64,000 nucleotides of DNA from JAVBOW01 sp031550615 (GTDB lineage Bacteria; Bacteroidota; Bacteroidia; Bacteroidales; Rikenellaceae). Below, one piece after another: positions 25,498 to 34,892 of this stretch; positions within the stretch are counted from its first letter, which is position 1, and every line of letters starts with the position of its first letter. The notes beneath the pieces are model-generated. The model ran no database searches, was not told where the DNA came from, and saw only the letters and a program-made list of their open reading frames with translations. Location of the stretch: NCBI GenBank assembly GCA_031550615.1, contig JAVBOL010000009.1:1-64000 (forward strand). Direction: 5' to 3'. Both the position numbers and the translations under genes were made by a program.

Positions 25498-27150
25498 TTA
25501 TTTGATCGGTGGGAAATCTTTATATATGTCGGGGAACTGTACCATCCCCGATGGACGACGGATCGCAGGTGCGGAGAAATTCCCCGACGAGCGCGACACG
25601 ATCCTGGTGGGTTTCGGTGCGGTGGCTACCCTTTGTGGAGCGGAGAAAACCCCGTTGTCTATATGGTGGAGCGCCAGCGAAAGCATCGGCTCGTCCTCTT
25701 CGCCCAGGTCAGGCATCAGGTCTACGCGGTCCTCTTCATATATTTCGTAATCGGGGGAAAATCCTTCGTCGGGGACGTAGAGATCGCCCCTGGCGTTATA
25801 GCAGATGAACGTAATCGGCGCCAGGGTGAACTGGTAGCTCTTACCGCCGAATTTGAATATGCCCTTGTCGGTGACCACCGAAGGGCGGTACTCGTTGCTC
25901 AGGTAATCCGCGCCGACATTCTTGCCGGTTGTTCGGGCGCCTATGTTTATCACCTGCACGCCGACCCCTTTCAGGCAGCCCATAACCAACTCGGATGACG
26001 AGGCGGTACGTTCCGAAGAGAGCACGTAAAGCCTCTCCAGGTCGAGGTTGGCCCCGGCGGTTGTGCCGAACACCGATGCGTTCATCTGGTTCACGGGCAG
26101 GAAATTCAATACATAGTCGCTCCCGCCATAGTACCGGCTCTTTACCAGGGAGTTGCGCTTTTCGGTCATCATCAGTCTTCCCGATTCCGCCGCCGGGGCC
26201 AGCATGCTGGTCAGCAGCCACGCCACGTTGGTGTCCCCGCCGCCGTTATATCGCAGATCGAGGATCACCTCTTTGACGTTCTGTCCCTTCCAGCCGGCGA
26301 TGATCGCTTTGAGCTCGTTGCTGTATGTTTTGTCGGTGAACTCAGGGAAACCGGACACGAAGCGCTGATAGGCCAGATACCCGATCTTATCGCCATTGGC
26401 GGCAGTTAAGACCTTGCTCAGCAACACCGGATTGGGGTCTTTGCTCTGCGGGGCCAGGGTTATCGTCGGGGATATCGATTCGTAGTCATAGACAGGCTCG
26501 TTCGTGTCGTTGATCCTGCCTATCAGGGTCGGACGTATGACGCGCACGGTGACCTGCCCCGCCTGTTGTCCGGTTTGCGATTCGGGCAGCAGCAGGGGGT
26601 AGAGCGAAAAAATGTTCTCGTATGTAATGTCCTGGCCGTTTATGGTAAAGATCATATCGCCCCTTTTGAGTTTTCCGTCTGCGGTCGACCCGGGTACTAC
26701 GTAAAGCACCATACAGTATACCCGCCGGGAGGCGGTCATCGTCCCCTTGTTGATGAACCAGGGTACCGGGAAAGAAAAATCGAAACCGAAATCTTTTTCG
26801 GGCGTCTCCGAGGCGTTGACGCTGATCGCACCGCTTTTCACCTTTATCACCTCGTCACGGAAAACCCGTGAATAGTAATGGTACGTGTCGCCGGTCGGGT
26901 AGCCGTCGTTACGCGCCGGGGAGCGGGAAAGCAGACTCTCGAAGAACTCATTGTAGCCAAGGTCGTAGTCGCGTGTTTTACCCGTCATGTCTTCCCGCCA
27001 CAGGTACCAGTCGCTGAGGTATTTGTCTATCCACTCATTGGCGGCGACGGTCGATTCGGAGTCGTCTCCGGAGTCGGGACCGGTAGCGGGCTCCTTGACG
27101 CACGATGCCAGCGCCAGAAGGGCTATTATATATAAAAGGCTTTTTTTCAT
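25498..27150 (-). CDS. S41 family peptidase lipoprotein with PDZ domain
   Basis: A 550-residue tail-specific-protease-like lipoprotein. MKKSLLYIIALLALASC is a lipoprotein signal, so the start is the ATG at 27150 rather than the longer in-frame ATG at 27219. An N-terminal helical cap (IDKYLSDWYLWREDMTG), a PDZ-like region (GDMIFTINGQDITYENI), the S41 core (LDLRYNGGGDTNVAW) and the nucleophile serine in TASSSELVMGCLKG are seen. The catalytic lysine is not certain by eye. It likely faces the periplasm or the cell surface. Co-transcribed with the downstream DHH phosphoesterase. Confidence 0.88.
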   Translation of the reverse strand: MKKSLLYIIALLALASCVKEPATGPDSGDDSESTVAANEWIDKYLSDWYLWREDMTGKTRDYDLGYNEFFESLLSRSPARNDGYPTGDTYHYYSRVFRDEVIKVKSGAISVNASETPEKDFGFDFSFPVPWFINKGTMTASRRVYCMVLYVVPGSTADGKLKRGDMIFTINGQDITYENIFSLYPLLLPESQTGQQAGQVTVRVIRPTLIGRINDTNEPVYDYESISPTITLAPQSKDPNPVLLSKVLTAANGDKIGYLAYQRFVSGFPEFTDKTYSNELKAIIAGWKGQNVKEVILDLRYNGGGDTNVAWLLTSMLAPAAESGRLMMTEKRNSLVKSRYYGGSDYVLNFLPVNQMNASVFGTTAGANLDLERLYVLSSERTASSSELVMGCLKGVGVQVINIGARTTGKNVGADYLSNEYRPSVVTDKGIFKFGGKSYQFTLAPITFICYNARGDLYVPDEGFSPDYEIYEEDRVDLMPDLGEEDEPMLSLALHHIDNGVFSAPQRVATAPKPTRIVSRSSGNFSAPAIRRPSGMVQFPDIYKDFPPIK

Positions 27151-27174
27151 ACGGTCGTTTAACCTCATAAACGA

Positions 27175-27182
27175 CAAAGATA
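27175..27182 (-). promoter_or_regulatory. -7 element of the S41 lipoprotein gene
   Basis: Leftward TATCTTTG at 27182-27175, 24 bases before the ATG at 27150. This supports the shorter start. Confidence 0.6.
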
Positions 27183-27205
27183 CAAAAATAGTGGGCGGCC
27201 ACCCA

Positions 27206-27847
27206 CTATTTTCCCTCATTTTTTGACTTGTATGCGCACCAGGGCTTAATTCCGCATTCGAAGCACCTGGGTTTTCGCGCCTGGCAGACGTAGCGCCCGT
27301 GAAGTATCAGCCAGTGGTGCGCCACGGGCAGCAGCCGGTGGGGGATATGCGCGGTGAGCTGGTCCTCGACCTGGCGCGGGGTTTTCCCCTTTGCCAGCCC
27401 TATGCGGTTGGCGACCCGAAATACGTGCGTGTCCACGGGCATCACTTCGCCCCCGAAGGCCACCGCCGCGACCACGTTGGCGGTCTTGCGTCCCACGCCG
27501 GGCAATTTTTGCAACTCGTCCACCTCGCCCGGCACCACCCCACCGAAGTCGCGCACCAGCGCCGCCGCCATGCCGTGCAGGTTTTTGGCTTTGTTATTCG
27601 GGTACGAAATGCTTTTGATATATGGGTAAATCTCTTCGGGGGAGGCGTCGGCCATGGACTGCGGCGTCGGGAAACGCTCCAGCAGCGCCGGGGTGGTCAT
27701 GTTGACCCTCTTGTCCGTGCATTGCGCAGAGAGGATCACCGCCACGATCAGCTCGTAGGGGGTTTTGTATTGCAATTCCGATCCGGCCTCGGGCATATTG
27801 GCCGTGAACCACGCGATGACGCCGTCGTATCTCTCCTTTAAGGTCAT
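27206..27847 (-). CDS. nth: Endonuclease III
   Basis: A 213-residue DNA glycosylase/AP lyase of base excision repair that removes oxidised pyrimidines. The helix-hairpin-helix LPGVGRKTANVV carries the catalytic lysine, and VDTHVFRVANR the catalytic aspartate. The C-terminal iron-sulfur cluster motif C-x6-C-x2-C-x5-C is complete (CQARKPRCFECGIKPWC). Its start overlaps the stop of the uvrD-like helicase by four bases (ATGA), so the two repair genes form an operon. Confidence 0.95.
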   Translation of the reverse strand: MTLKERYDGVIAWFTANMPEAGSELQYKTPYELIVAVILSAQCTDKRVNMTTPALLERFPTPQSMADASPEEIYPYIKSISYPNNKAKNLHGMAAALVRDFGGVVPGEVDELQKLPGVGRKTANVVAAVAFGGEVMPVDTHVFRVANRIGLAKGKTPRQVEDQLTAHIPHRLLPVAHHWLILHGRYVCQARKPRCFECGIKPWCAYKSKNEGK

Positions 27848-30237
27848 AACACTTCGAGTTTGGCGAATTTCTGCAGCAGCGTGCGCTTGCCGGTTTGCGG
27901 ACCGAAGTCGATGGTCAGTTTCACGTCGCCGGCGATCTGCTCGGTCGAGGAGATGATCCCCTCGCCGAATTTGGTGTGCCGCACGCGCGTGCCGGCGGTC
28001 AGCGCCCCTGCCACGGCGGGGGTGTTCTCGGTCGTAGACACGGCACGCACACCCATGCTGCGCATCCCTTCGGTCGAGGGGCGCGGGGTGCTCACATCGA
28101 CTTTCGGGGTGCGGGGTTGGTCGTCACGGCGGGGGTAGCCGTGTGGGGCATTACCGCGCGGGTTGGCCTGATCGTGCTGCTCGGCGATGCGGCGGTTGCG
28201 CACGTCGAAGCGCTGGCGCATCTGGTCGATGGCTTCCGCAGGGCGCGGATCGGGCCCCGCCTCGTCCAGTAGCCCCTCGGCGTCGATATATTTAGGATCG
28301 ATCTCGGTCAGAAAGCGGCTGGGACGCGAAAAGGTCATCTGTCCCCACTTGAAACGCTGGCGCGCGAACGACACGGCGGCTTCGACCCCGGCGCGGGTCA
28401 GCGCGACGTAGAACAGGCGGCGCTCCTCCTCCAACCCTTCCGGCGTACCCATTCCCATCTGGTTGGGAAATAGGTTTTCCTCCATACCGGCTATCAGCAC
28501 ATATTTGAATTCCAGTCCCTTGGCGGCATGTACGGTCATCAGGGTCACTTTGTTGCGTTCGCCCTCCTGCTCGTTGTCGGCGTCGGTTATCAGTGCGACG
28601 TTGGCCAGCCACTCCTCGATCGTGGGCAGCGCGCCTTCGTTTTCTGCGGCGTACTCCTCGGCGAAGGTGTGCAGCGAGTTTATCAGCTCCTCGATATTCT
28701 CCAGGGCGCTCATCGCCTCGGGGTTCTGGTCGGCCTTGTACATCGCCAGCAGCCCCGAGCGCGTGGCGACCTGCATACCGAATTCGTAGAGCGTGGCGTG
28801 CTCGCGTGCGAGTGAAAGCTCTTCGATCATCGCGGCGAATTCGTGCACTTTGCGCGCCGCCCCGGCGTTGAGGCCCATTGCGGCGGGGTCTATGGTACGC
28901 ATTGCCTCCATCATTCCGGTGCCGTTGCCGGCTGCCGTCGCGATGCGCTCGACCGTTACGTCGCCGATGCCGCGCGCGGGGAAATTTATAACCCTGCGCA
29001 GCGCCTCCTCGTCGCGGGGGTTGACCGTCAGGCGGATGTATGCCACCAGGTCCTTGACCTCCTTGCGCTGGTAGAACGATGTGCCGCCGTATATTTTATA
29101 AGGCACGCCACGCCGCCGCAGCGCCTCCTCTATCGTGCGCGACTGGGCGTTGGTGCGGTAGAGGACCGCCGCGTCGCTCCATTCGGCGCTCCCGTCGCGC
29201 ACCATGCGACGCAGCTCGTCCGAGAGCATGGCGGCCTCCTCCTGGTCGGTGTAGGCTGCCAGCACCTTTATCTTTTCGCCGACCGGCCCTTCAGAGAAAG
29301 ACTCTTTTTTGATGCGGTTGGCGTTCTTTTCGATCACGCTGTTGGCCGCCGACACGATGGTGCGCGTCGAGCGGTAATTCTGCTCAAGTTTGAATATCTG
29401 CGCCGCGGGGAAATCGTTGCGGAAACGCAGTATGTTCTCGACCTTCGCCCCGCGGAAGGAGTAGATGCTCTGCGCGTCGTCACCCACCACGCACACGCGC
29501 GAATGGAGTTGCGCCAGGCGGCGGATGATTATATACTGGGCGTAGTTGGTGTCCTGGTACTCGTCGACCAGGATATACTGGAACGCCTGTTGGTATTTGG
29601 CGGTCACGGCTGGGTGGTCGCGGAAAAGTATGTTTATGTTGAGCAGCAAATCGTCGAAATCCATCGCCCCGAATTCGCGGCAACGGCGCGTGTACTCCTT
29701 ATATATATTGACGATCTCGGGCTTGCGGTTCTGGCGGTCCTCGGCGATCAGGTTGGTGTTGGCCTCGTAGGCCGCCGCCGTGACCAGGTTGTTCTTGGCC
29801 AGCGAGATGCGCGAGAGCACGTCGGCGGGCTTATATATCTCGTCCGAAAGGTTGAGGTCTTTGATAATGCGCTTGACCAGGTTGCGGCTGTCCGCCGTGT
29901 CGTATATCGTGAATGTGGCCGGATAACCCAGCGAGGCGGCCTCGGCGCGCAGTATTCGCGAAAAGACCGAGTGGAAAGTGCCCATCCACAACCGGCGCGC
30001 CTTGGCGGGGTCGACCATGCGCATGATACGTTCGCGCATTTCGCGGGCGGCCTTATTGGTAAAGGTGAGGGCGAGCACAGACGCGGGGTCCACTCCCTGC
30101 TCGAGCATCCACGCGATGCGGCAGGTCAGAACGCGGGTCTTGCCCGACCCCGCCCCGGCGACGATCAGCGAGGGGTGCTGGAAATTGACCACTGCGGCAT
30201 GCTGCGCCGGATTGAGGTTTTTTAGGATTTCTGACAT
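27844..30237 (-). CDS. UvrD/PcrA-type DNA helicase
   Basis: A 797-residue superfamily 1 3'-5' helicase for nucleotide excision repair and removal of recombination intermediates. The motifs run in order: LNPAQHAAV (Q motif), AGAGSGKTRVL (Walker A), ILVDEYQDTN (Walker B), EQNYRST, VHAAKGLEFKYV and EERRLFYVALTRA. A C-terminal beta domain (GTRVRHTKFGEGIISS) matches the PcrA RNA-polymerase-binding tail. Start at 30237 is chosen because the in-frame ATG at 30249 lies inside the -7 element. Co-transcribed with nth. Confidence 0.93.
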   Translation of the reverse strand: MSEILKNLNPAQHAAVVNFQHPSLIVAGAGSGKTRVLTCRIAWMLEQGVDPASVLALTFTNKAAREMRERIMRMVDPAKARRLWMGTFHSVFSRILRAEAASLGYPATFTIYDTADSRNLVKRIIKDLNLSDEIYKPADVLSRISLAKNNLVTAAAYEANTNLIAEDRQNRKPEIVNIYKEYTRRCREFGAMDFDDLLLNINILFRDHPAVTAKYQQAFQYILVDEYQDTNYAQYIIIRRLAQLHSRVCVVGDDAQSIYSFRGAKVENILRFRNDFPAAQIFKLEQNYRSTRTIVSAANSVIEKNANRIKKESFSEGPVGEKIKVLAAYTDQEEAAMLSDELRRMVRDGSAEWSDAAVLYRTNAQSRTIEEALRRRGVPYKIYGGTSFYQRKEVKDLVAYIRLTVNPRDEEALRRVINFPARGIGDVTVERIATAAGNGTGMMEAMRTIDPAAMGLNAGAARKVHEFAAMIEELSLAREHATLYEFGMQVATRSGLLAMYKADQNPEAMSALENIEELINSLHTFAEEYAAENEGALPTIEEWLANVALITDADNEQEGERNKVTLMTVHAAKGLEFKYVLIAGMEENLFPNQMGMGTPEGLEEERRLFYVALTRAGVEAAVSFARQRFKWGQMTFSRPSRFLTEIDPKYIDAEGLLDEAGPDPRPAEAIDQMRQRFDVRNRRIAEQHDQANPRGNAPHGYPRRDDQPRTPKVDVSTPRPSTEGMRSMGVRAVSTTENTPAVAGALTAGTRVRHTKFGEGIISSTEQIAGDVKLTIDFGPQTGKRTLLQKFAKLEVL

Positions 30238-30246
30238 AACGAGAGG

Positions 30247-30254
30247 CAAAGTTA
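30247..30254 (-). promoter_or_regulatory. -7 element of the uvrD-nth operon
   Basis: Leftward TAACTTTG at 30254-30247, nine bases from the ATG at 30237. A very short leader is predicted. Confidence 0.6.
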
Positions 30255-30290
30255 AGACAGAAACCTTTAAAAAATTCCGGTTTTTTATAA

Positions 30291-30298
30291 TATCTTTG
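30291..30298 (+). promoter_or_regulatory. -7 element of the nitroreductase-Bat operon
   Basis: TATCTTTG at 30291-30298, followed by a 49-base gap to the ATG at 30348. It is divergent from the helicase promoter. Confidence 0.65.
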
Positions 30299-30347
30299 CA
30301 TTCCGTCCGTTGTAGATATTAAACGACATATTTAGCGGTTGTTGATT

Positions 30348-31205
30348 ATGGAAACTGTGAGTGGCGTCGACCGCGCCAAATGTATCAAATGCGGCAAATG
30401 CGTAAGGGTTTGCCCCTCTGAGATCTTTGCGATCGAGGCGGATGGCGTAGTGCTGCACGACCCCGCAACGTGCATCGGCTGTGGCCATTGCGTGGGCGTG
30501 TGCCCCGAGGACGCGGTGATACACCCCCTCTTCCCCGAAGGAAAGATGCACCGGATCGACCATTCGCAGATGCCCACCCCGGACCAGGTGATGCTGCTCT
30601 CCCTCGCGCGCCGCTCGAACCGCGCCTTCGCCCGTGGCGCCGTACCTGCCGCGTCGCTTGAAATGATCGCCCGCGCCGCATCGGCAGCCCCCACCGCCAG
30701 CAATTCCCGCAATCTGGAATTTACGCTGGTCACCGACCCCGCCGCGCTGCAAAAGGTCATAGACCTGGGCATGCTGGCCATCAGGCACAACTATAAACTG
30801 CTCAAAAACCCGCTTCTCAAACCGATATTGAAGCGCACGATGCCAGACGTGGTGCGCTACGTCCCCGTTTTCGAGCGCATCATAAAGCGTCATGCCGAAG
30901 GGGGTGACCCGATCCTGCGCACGGCGACCGCGCTGATGCTTATCACCACCCCGGAAAAAAGCCGTTTCGGGGAGATCGATGCCTCGCTGGCTTACCAGAA
31001 CGGGTCGCTGATGGCCGAGAGCCTGGGCGTGAGCCAGTTCTACACCGGATTTCTGATTACCGCGATAAAAATGTACCCCGGCAAACTCGAAAAGATGCTC
31101 GGCATCGAGGGCCGCATAAAAGCAGGTATGGCCCTGGGCATGCCCGCCGTGAAATTCGTAAAATATTTCGAGCGGGGCGACCAGAAGATAACATCAATAA
31201 ATTAA
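30348..31205 (+). CDS. Nitroreductase fused to a two-[4Fe-4S] ferredoxin domain
   Basis: A 285-residue fusion. Residues 1-60 form a ferredoxin with two cysteine sets (CIKCGKCVRVCP and CIGCGHCVGVCP), each of which can hold a [4Fe-4S] cluster. The rest is an FMN nitroreductase domain (ARRSNRAFARGAVP, ASAAPTASNSRNLEF, NGSLMAESLGVSQFY). Such proteins pass ferredoxin-level electrons to flavin substrates in anaerobes; the natural substrate is unknown. The ATG at 30348 is the first after the promoter. It ends nine bases before moxR, so it may be the first gene of the Bat operon. Confidence 0.9.
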   Translation: METVSGVDRAKCIKCGKCVRVCPSEIFAIEADGVVLHDPATCIGCGHCVGVCPEDAVIHPLFPEGKMHRIDHSQMPTPDQVMLLSLARRSNRAFARGAVPAASLEMIARAASAAPTASNSRNLEFTLVTDPAALQKVIDLGMLAIRHNYKLLKNPLLKPILKRTMPDVVRYVPVFERIIKRHAEGGDPILRTATALMLITTPEKSRFGEIDASLAYQNGSLMAESLGVSQFYTGFLITAIKMYPGKLEKMLGIEGRIKAGMALGMPAVKFVKYFERGDQKITSIN

Positions 31206-31214
31206 AACATAGTT

Positions 31215-32213
31215 ATGAGTGAAGTGATCAACATCAAGGAGCTCAACGAACGCATCGAGCGCGAAAGCCAGTTCGTCGACGCCCTGAACATGGAGATGGG
31301 CAAAGTGATCGTAGGCCAGCGCCACCTGGTCGACACCCTTATGATCGGCCTTCTGTCCAACGGGCACATCCTGCTGGAGGGCGTGCCCGGACTGGCCAAG
31401 ACGCTGGCCATCACCACGCTGGCGCAGTGCATGGACGCCAAGTTCAGCCGCATACAGTTCACCCCCGACCTTCTGCCCGCCGACCTGCTCGGCACGCTGA
31501 TCTACTCGCAGAAGAACGAGGAGTTCGCCGTGCGCAAAGGCCCCGTTTTCGCCAACTTCGTGCTGGCGGACGAGATCAACCGCTCCCCGGCCAAGGTGCA
31601 GAGCGCGTTGCTCGAAGCCATGCAGGAGCGCCAGGTGACCATCGGTGATCAGACCTACCCCCTTCCCGCGCCGTTCCTGGTGCTGGCCACGCAAAACCCG
31701 CTCGAACAGGAGGGTACCTACCCCCTTCCCGAGGCGCAGGTCGACCGTTTCATGCTCAAGGCGCGCATCACCTACCCCAAGAAGGCCGAGGAGAGGGACA
31801 TCGTGCGCATGAACCTCTCCGGCGACGGCATGCCGCACCCCAACCGCATCATCTCGCCCGAGGACATCATCAAGGCGCGCGGGGTGGTCAGCGACGTGTA
31901 TATGGACGAGAAGATCGAGAAATATATCATCGACATCATCTTCGCCACCCGCGAACCTGGCGAGTACAACCTCTCCAAGCTGCAACCCCTTATCACCTAC
32001 GGCGGATCGCCTCGCGCGAGCATCTCGCTGGCCAAGGCCGCCAAGGCCTACGCCTTCATCAAACGCCGCGGCTATGTGATCCCCGAGGACGTGAGGGCCG
32101 TGTGCCACGACGCGCTGCGCCACCGCATCGGCCTATCGTACGAAGCCGAGGCCGAAAATATTACATCCGAAGAGATCATCACCGAGATACTCAACAACGT
32201 CGAAGTGCCTTAG
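31215..32213 (+). CDS. MoxR-family AAA+ ATPase
   Basis: A 332-residue AAA+ chaperone of the MoxR group, which works with von Willebrand A-domain proteins to mature or activate envelope or metalloenzyme targets. Walker A is LLEGVPGLAKTLAITTL, Walker B FVLADEINRSPAKVQSALLEAM, sensor 1 VLATQNPLEQEGTYPLPEAQ, and the lid has GGSPRASISLAKAAKAYA. It begins the canonical Bat set of DUF58, membrane and vWA genes. An AT-rich inverted repeat separates it from the DUF58 gene. Confidence 0.93.
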   Translation: MSEVINIKELNERIERESQFVDALNMEMGKVIVGQRHLVDTLMIGLLSNGHILLEGVPGLAKTLAITTLAQCMDAKFSRIQFTPDLLPADLLGTLIYSQKNEEFAVRKGPVFANFVLADEINRSPAKVQSALLEAMQERQVTIGDQTYPLPAPFLVLATQNPLEQEGTYPLPEAQVDRFMLKARITYPKKAEERDIVRMNLSGDGMPHPNRIISPEDIIKARGVVSDVYMDEKIEKYIIDIIFATREPGEYNLSKLQPLITYGGSPRASISLAKAAKAYAFIKRRGYVIPEDVRAVCHDALRHRIGLSYEAEAENITSEEIITEILNNVEVP

Positions 32214-32218
32214 ATCAA

Positions 32219-32302
32219 TTATGAATTTAGAATTATGAATTATGAATTGGGCCCGGCCTGATTCCGTAATTAATAATTCATAACTCATAACTCATAATTT
32301 AT
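32219..32302. repeat. AT-rich inverted repeat between moxR and the DUF58 gene
   Basis: Tandem GAATTATGAATTATGAATT copies on the left face AATTCATAACTCATAACTCATAATT on the right, around a GGGCCCGGCC core. Together they can form a long hairpin. Such elements recur between genes in Bacteroidetes. Here it interrupts an otherwise tight operon. Confidence 0.65.
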
Positions 32303-33187
32303 ATGGAGTCTCAGACCGACATATTAAAGCAGGTACGCAAGATAGAGATCAAGACGCGGGGGCTCTCGCGCGAGATCTTTGCCGGCAAGTACCACACGGC
32401 GTTCAAGGGGCGCGGCATGTCCTTCAGCGAGGTGCGCGAATACCGCCCCGGGGACGACGTGCGCGACATCGACTGGAACGTCACCGCCCGCAGCCGCTCA
32501 CCCCATATCAAGGTATATGAGGAGGAGCGCGAGTTGACGGTGATGCTCATGGTCGACGTGAGCTCCTCGCGTATGTTCGGCACCACGGACAAGATCAAAA
32601 AGAACATGATAACCGAGATCGCCGCCGTGCTGGCCTTTTCCGCCGCACAGAATAACGACAAGGTGGGCTGCATGTTCTTCTCGGACCGCGTGGAGAAATA
32701 TATCCCCCCCAAGAAAGGCCGCGCCCACGTGCTGATGATAATCCGCGAGTTGATAGAATTCACGCCCGAGCACACGGCCACCGACCTGTCCGAACCGCTG
32801 CGCCAGCTGACCAACGCGATCAAAAAGCGCTCGACGGCCTTTATCCTCTCGGACTTCCTGGATTTCGAGGGCGACGCCCCGCGTTACGAGCACGCCCTGA
32901 ATATCGCCACAGGCAAACACGACCTGGTGGGCATCCGCATCTGGGACCGCCGCGAGGCCGAGCTTCCCGACGTGGGATTTTTAGAGTTGTGCGATGCCGA
33001 GTCCGGACGTAAGGTCATGGTCGACAGCTCCTCGCGTAGCGTCCGCGAGGCGTGGGCCGGGAGTTGGCGCAGACGCAGCGCGGCTATCGACCGCACCCTC
33101 AAACGCGCCCGGGTCGACTACACCGACGTTGCCACGGGCGAGGATTACGTATCTTCGCTGATAAAACTATTCAAACAACGCGCATGA
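32303..33187 (+). CDS. DUF58 domain protein (Bat locus)
   Basis: A 294-residue DUF58 protein, a vWA-like partner of MoxR. The DUF58 signature YRPGDDVRDIDWNVTARS is at about residues 48-65, and a degenerate MIDAS-like site MVDVSSSRMFG follows. No membrane segment is visible, unlike longer DUF58 proteins of other phyla. The start ATG lies just beyond the AT-rich repeat. The stop overlaps the next start by ATGA, which indicates translational coupling. Confidence 0.9.
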   Translation: MESQTDILKQVRKIEIKTRGLSREIFAGKYHTAFKGRGMSFSEVREYRPGDDVRDIDWNVTARSRSPHIKVYEEERELTVMLMVDVSSSRMFGTTDKIKKNMITEIAAVLAFSAAQNNDKVGCMFFSDRVEKYIPPKKGRAHVLMIIRELIEFTPEHTATDLSEPLRQLTNAIKKRSTAFILSDFLDFEGDAPRYEHALNIATGKHDLVGIRIWDRREAELPDVGFLELCDAESGRKVMVDSSSRSVREAWAGSWRRRSAAIDRTLKRARVDYTDVATGEDYVSSLIKLFKQRA

Positions 33188-34194
33188 AAACTTTTTTTGC
33201 ATTTTCGTTTGTTGCGCTTTGCACCGCCCTCACCGTTCTGGGCCAAAGCCCCGCCGTGCCCGACTCCGTGCGCAGGGCCAACGCCCCGATAGTCACGGCG
33301 CGTTTCGTGCCCGACAGCGTGGGCCTGGGCGACCGTTTTCGTCTGAGGCTCGAAGTGACCAAAGACATAATGCAGCAGATAGGCTGGCCGGAAGGCAAAC
33401 CGGGAGAGAACGGTCAGCCGACCATGTTCACCGACCACATCGAGCAGGTGGCCGACCTGCCGCAGGACACCGTGCGCGTCGAGGGCCGCCGCGTTACGCT
33501 CTCCAAGGAGTGGGAGTTGACCTGCTTCAAGGACGGGTGGCACGGGCTGAAACATATCCCGGTGCTGTTTTCCGACAAGAATATCGTCGACTCGGTCTAC
33601 GCGCGCCCCGATTCGATCATGATCTTCGTGGGTACGTTCGAGATAGACACCCTCACCCAGCAGATCTACGACATCAAGCCCGTGTTGGGCGCCCCGCTGC
33701 GTTTCGGCGAGTTTTCGGGATGGCTGCTGATGGCCTGGGCGCTGGTCGCTCTTATCATCGTGGGGATACTGATATATATCGACTGGAAGCGCAACGGTCG
33801 TCCCTTCTGGGCCCCACGCGAGAAAGAACCGCCCCACCTGGCCGCCATACGCGCCCTCGAAGCGCTCAGCCACCAGAAATTGTGGCAGAACAACAAACAC
33901 AAGCAGTACTACACGCTTCTGGCCGACATCGTGCGCACATATATCGAAGGGCGCTACGGCGTGGCGGCGATGGAGATGACCTCGGACGAGCTTCTGGGCG
34001 CCATGCGCGGGCTCGACCTGCCCGAGCGCAACCGCCGTCAGCTCACCACGCTCTTCTCGGTGGCCGACCTGGCGAAATTCGCCAAGTACACGCCCCCGGC
34101 GGAGGATAACGAGAGCTGCTATAACGACGCATACTACTTCGTCGAGGACACCAAGCCCGCCGAAGAGGAGCAACCAACACAGGAGAAGTCATGA
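33184..34194 (+). CDS. BatD/DUF4381-like membrane protein (Bat locus)
   Basis: A 336-residue protein: signal peptide (FFAFSFVALCTALTVLGQS), a beta-rich periplasmic domain with VGLGDRFRLRLEV (about residues 35-170), one membrane helix (WLLMAWALVALIIVGILIYI), and a cytoplasmic helical domain (YYTLLADIVRTYIEGRYG) like DUF4381. It is the usual third gene of the MoxR-Bat set. The ATG at 33184 is preferred over a longer frame because a clean signal peptide begins there and it forms an ATGA overlap with the DUF58 gene. Precise function is unknown; oxidative-stress tolerance has been linked to the locus in Bacteroides. Confidence 0.75.
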   Translation: MKTFFAFSFVALCTALTVLGQSPAVPDSVRRANAPIVTARFVPDSVGLGDRFRLRLEVTKDIMQQIGWPEGKPGENGQPTMFTDHIEQVADLPQDTVRVEGRRVTLSKEWELTCFKDGWHGLKHIPVLFSDKNIVDSVYARPDSIMIFVGTFEIDTLTQQIYDIKPVLGAPLRFGEFSGWLLMAWALVALIIVGILIYIDWKRNGRPFWAPREKEPPHLAAIRALEALSHQKLWQNNKHKQYYTLLADIVRTYIEGRYGVAAMEMTSDELLGAMRGLDLPERNRRQLTTLFSVADLAKFAKYTPPAEDNESCYNDAYYFVEDTKPAEEEQPTQEKS

Positions 34195-34871
34195 AACGGG
34201 TTTTGATATTTTCGCTGGCCCTTTTTACGACGCTCGGCGCTGCGGCGCAGAAATACCCCGAGCGCCGCGTGGTCCGCTCCGGCAACCGCTCCTATGAAAA
34301 GGAGAAGTACGTCGAGGCCGAGATCACCTACCGCCGTGCGCTGGAGAAGAACGCGGCCAGCTACGAGGCTGCGGACAACCTCGCCAAATCGCTCTACAAG
34401 CAGCAACGCTGGGACGAAGCCGCACAGGCGTTTTCTCCCCTGGCCGCTGACAGCCTTAACCGGGCCCATGCCCCGGCGGCCAACTTCGACCTTGGCAACG
34501 CCCTGTTCAAACAACGCAAGTTCGCCGAGGCGGTAGAGGCCTACAAGAGTTCGCTGCGCCTCGATCCGACCGACCAACAGGCCAAGTTCAATTTGGCCTA
34601 CGCCCAGAAGATGCTCAAGGACCAGCAGGGCGGCGGTGGCGGCAACGACAAGGATAAAGACAAGAACGACCAACAACAGCAACAACAACAACCCCAGCCG
34701 CAGCAGGGCGACGGAAAGCCCCAGCCCGCAGAGCCCAGGCAGGGACAGATGAGCCAGCAGGAGGCCGAACAGATGCTCCAGGCCGTGCAGGTGGGCGAAG
34801 ACAAGACCCGCGAAAAGGTCGAAAAAGAGAAAGGCAAGCCCGTGAACGCCCGGGGCGGCAAGAATTGGTAG
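34191..34871 (+). CDS. batC: BatC-like TPR protein
   Basis: A 226-residue secreted TPR protein. A signal peptide (VLIFSLALFTTLGAAAQ) is followed by TPR repeats (SYEKEKYVEAEITYRRALEK, AAKFDLGNALFKQ-like segments, KFAEAVEAYKSSLRLDPTD). A low-complexity GGGGG-DKDKDK-poly-Gln/Pro linker and a charged C-terminus complete it. It overlaps the previous gene by ATGA. In Bacteroides batC follows batA and batB; here it precedes them. Confidence 0.85.
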   Translation: MKRVLIFSLALFTTLGAAAQKYPERRVVRSGNRSYEKEKYVEAEITYRRALEKNAASYEAADNLAKSLYKQQRWDEAAQAFSPLAADSLNRAHAPAANFDLGNALFKQRKFAEAVEAYKSSLRLDPTDQQAKFNLAYAQKMLKDQQGGGGGNDKDKDKNDQQQQQQQPQPQQGDGKPQPAEPRQGQMSQQEAEQMLQAVQVGEDKTREKVEKEKGKPVNARGGKNW

Positions 34872-34892
34872 AAGAGTTTACCTGAGAGAGAA

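Noticed and set aside
28843..30225. Open plus-strand frame opposite the UvrD-like helicase
   Set aside because: Antisense to a helicase with all motifs intact; histidine- and valine-rich composition typical of shadow frames.
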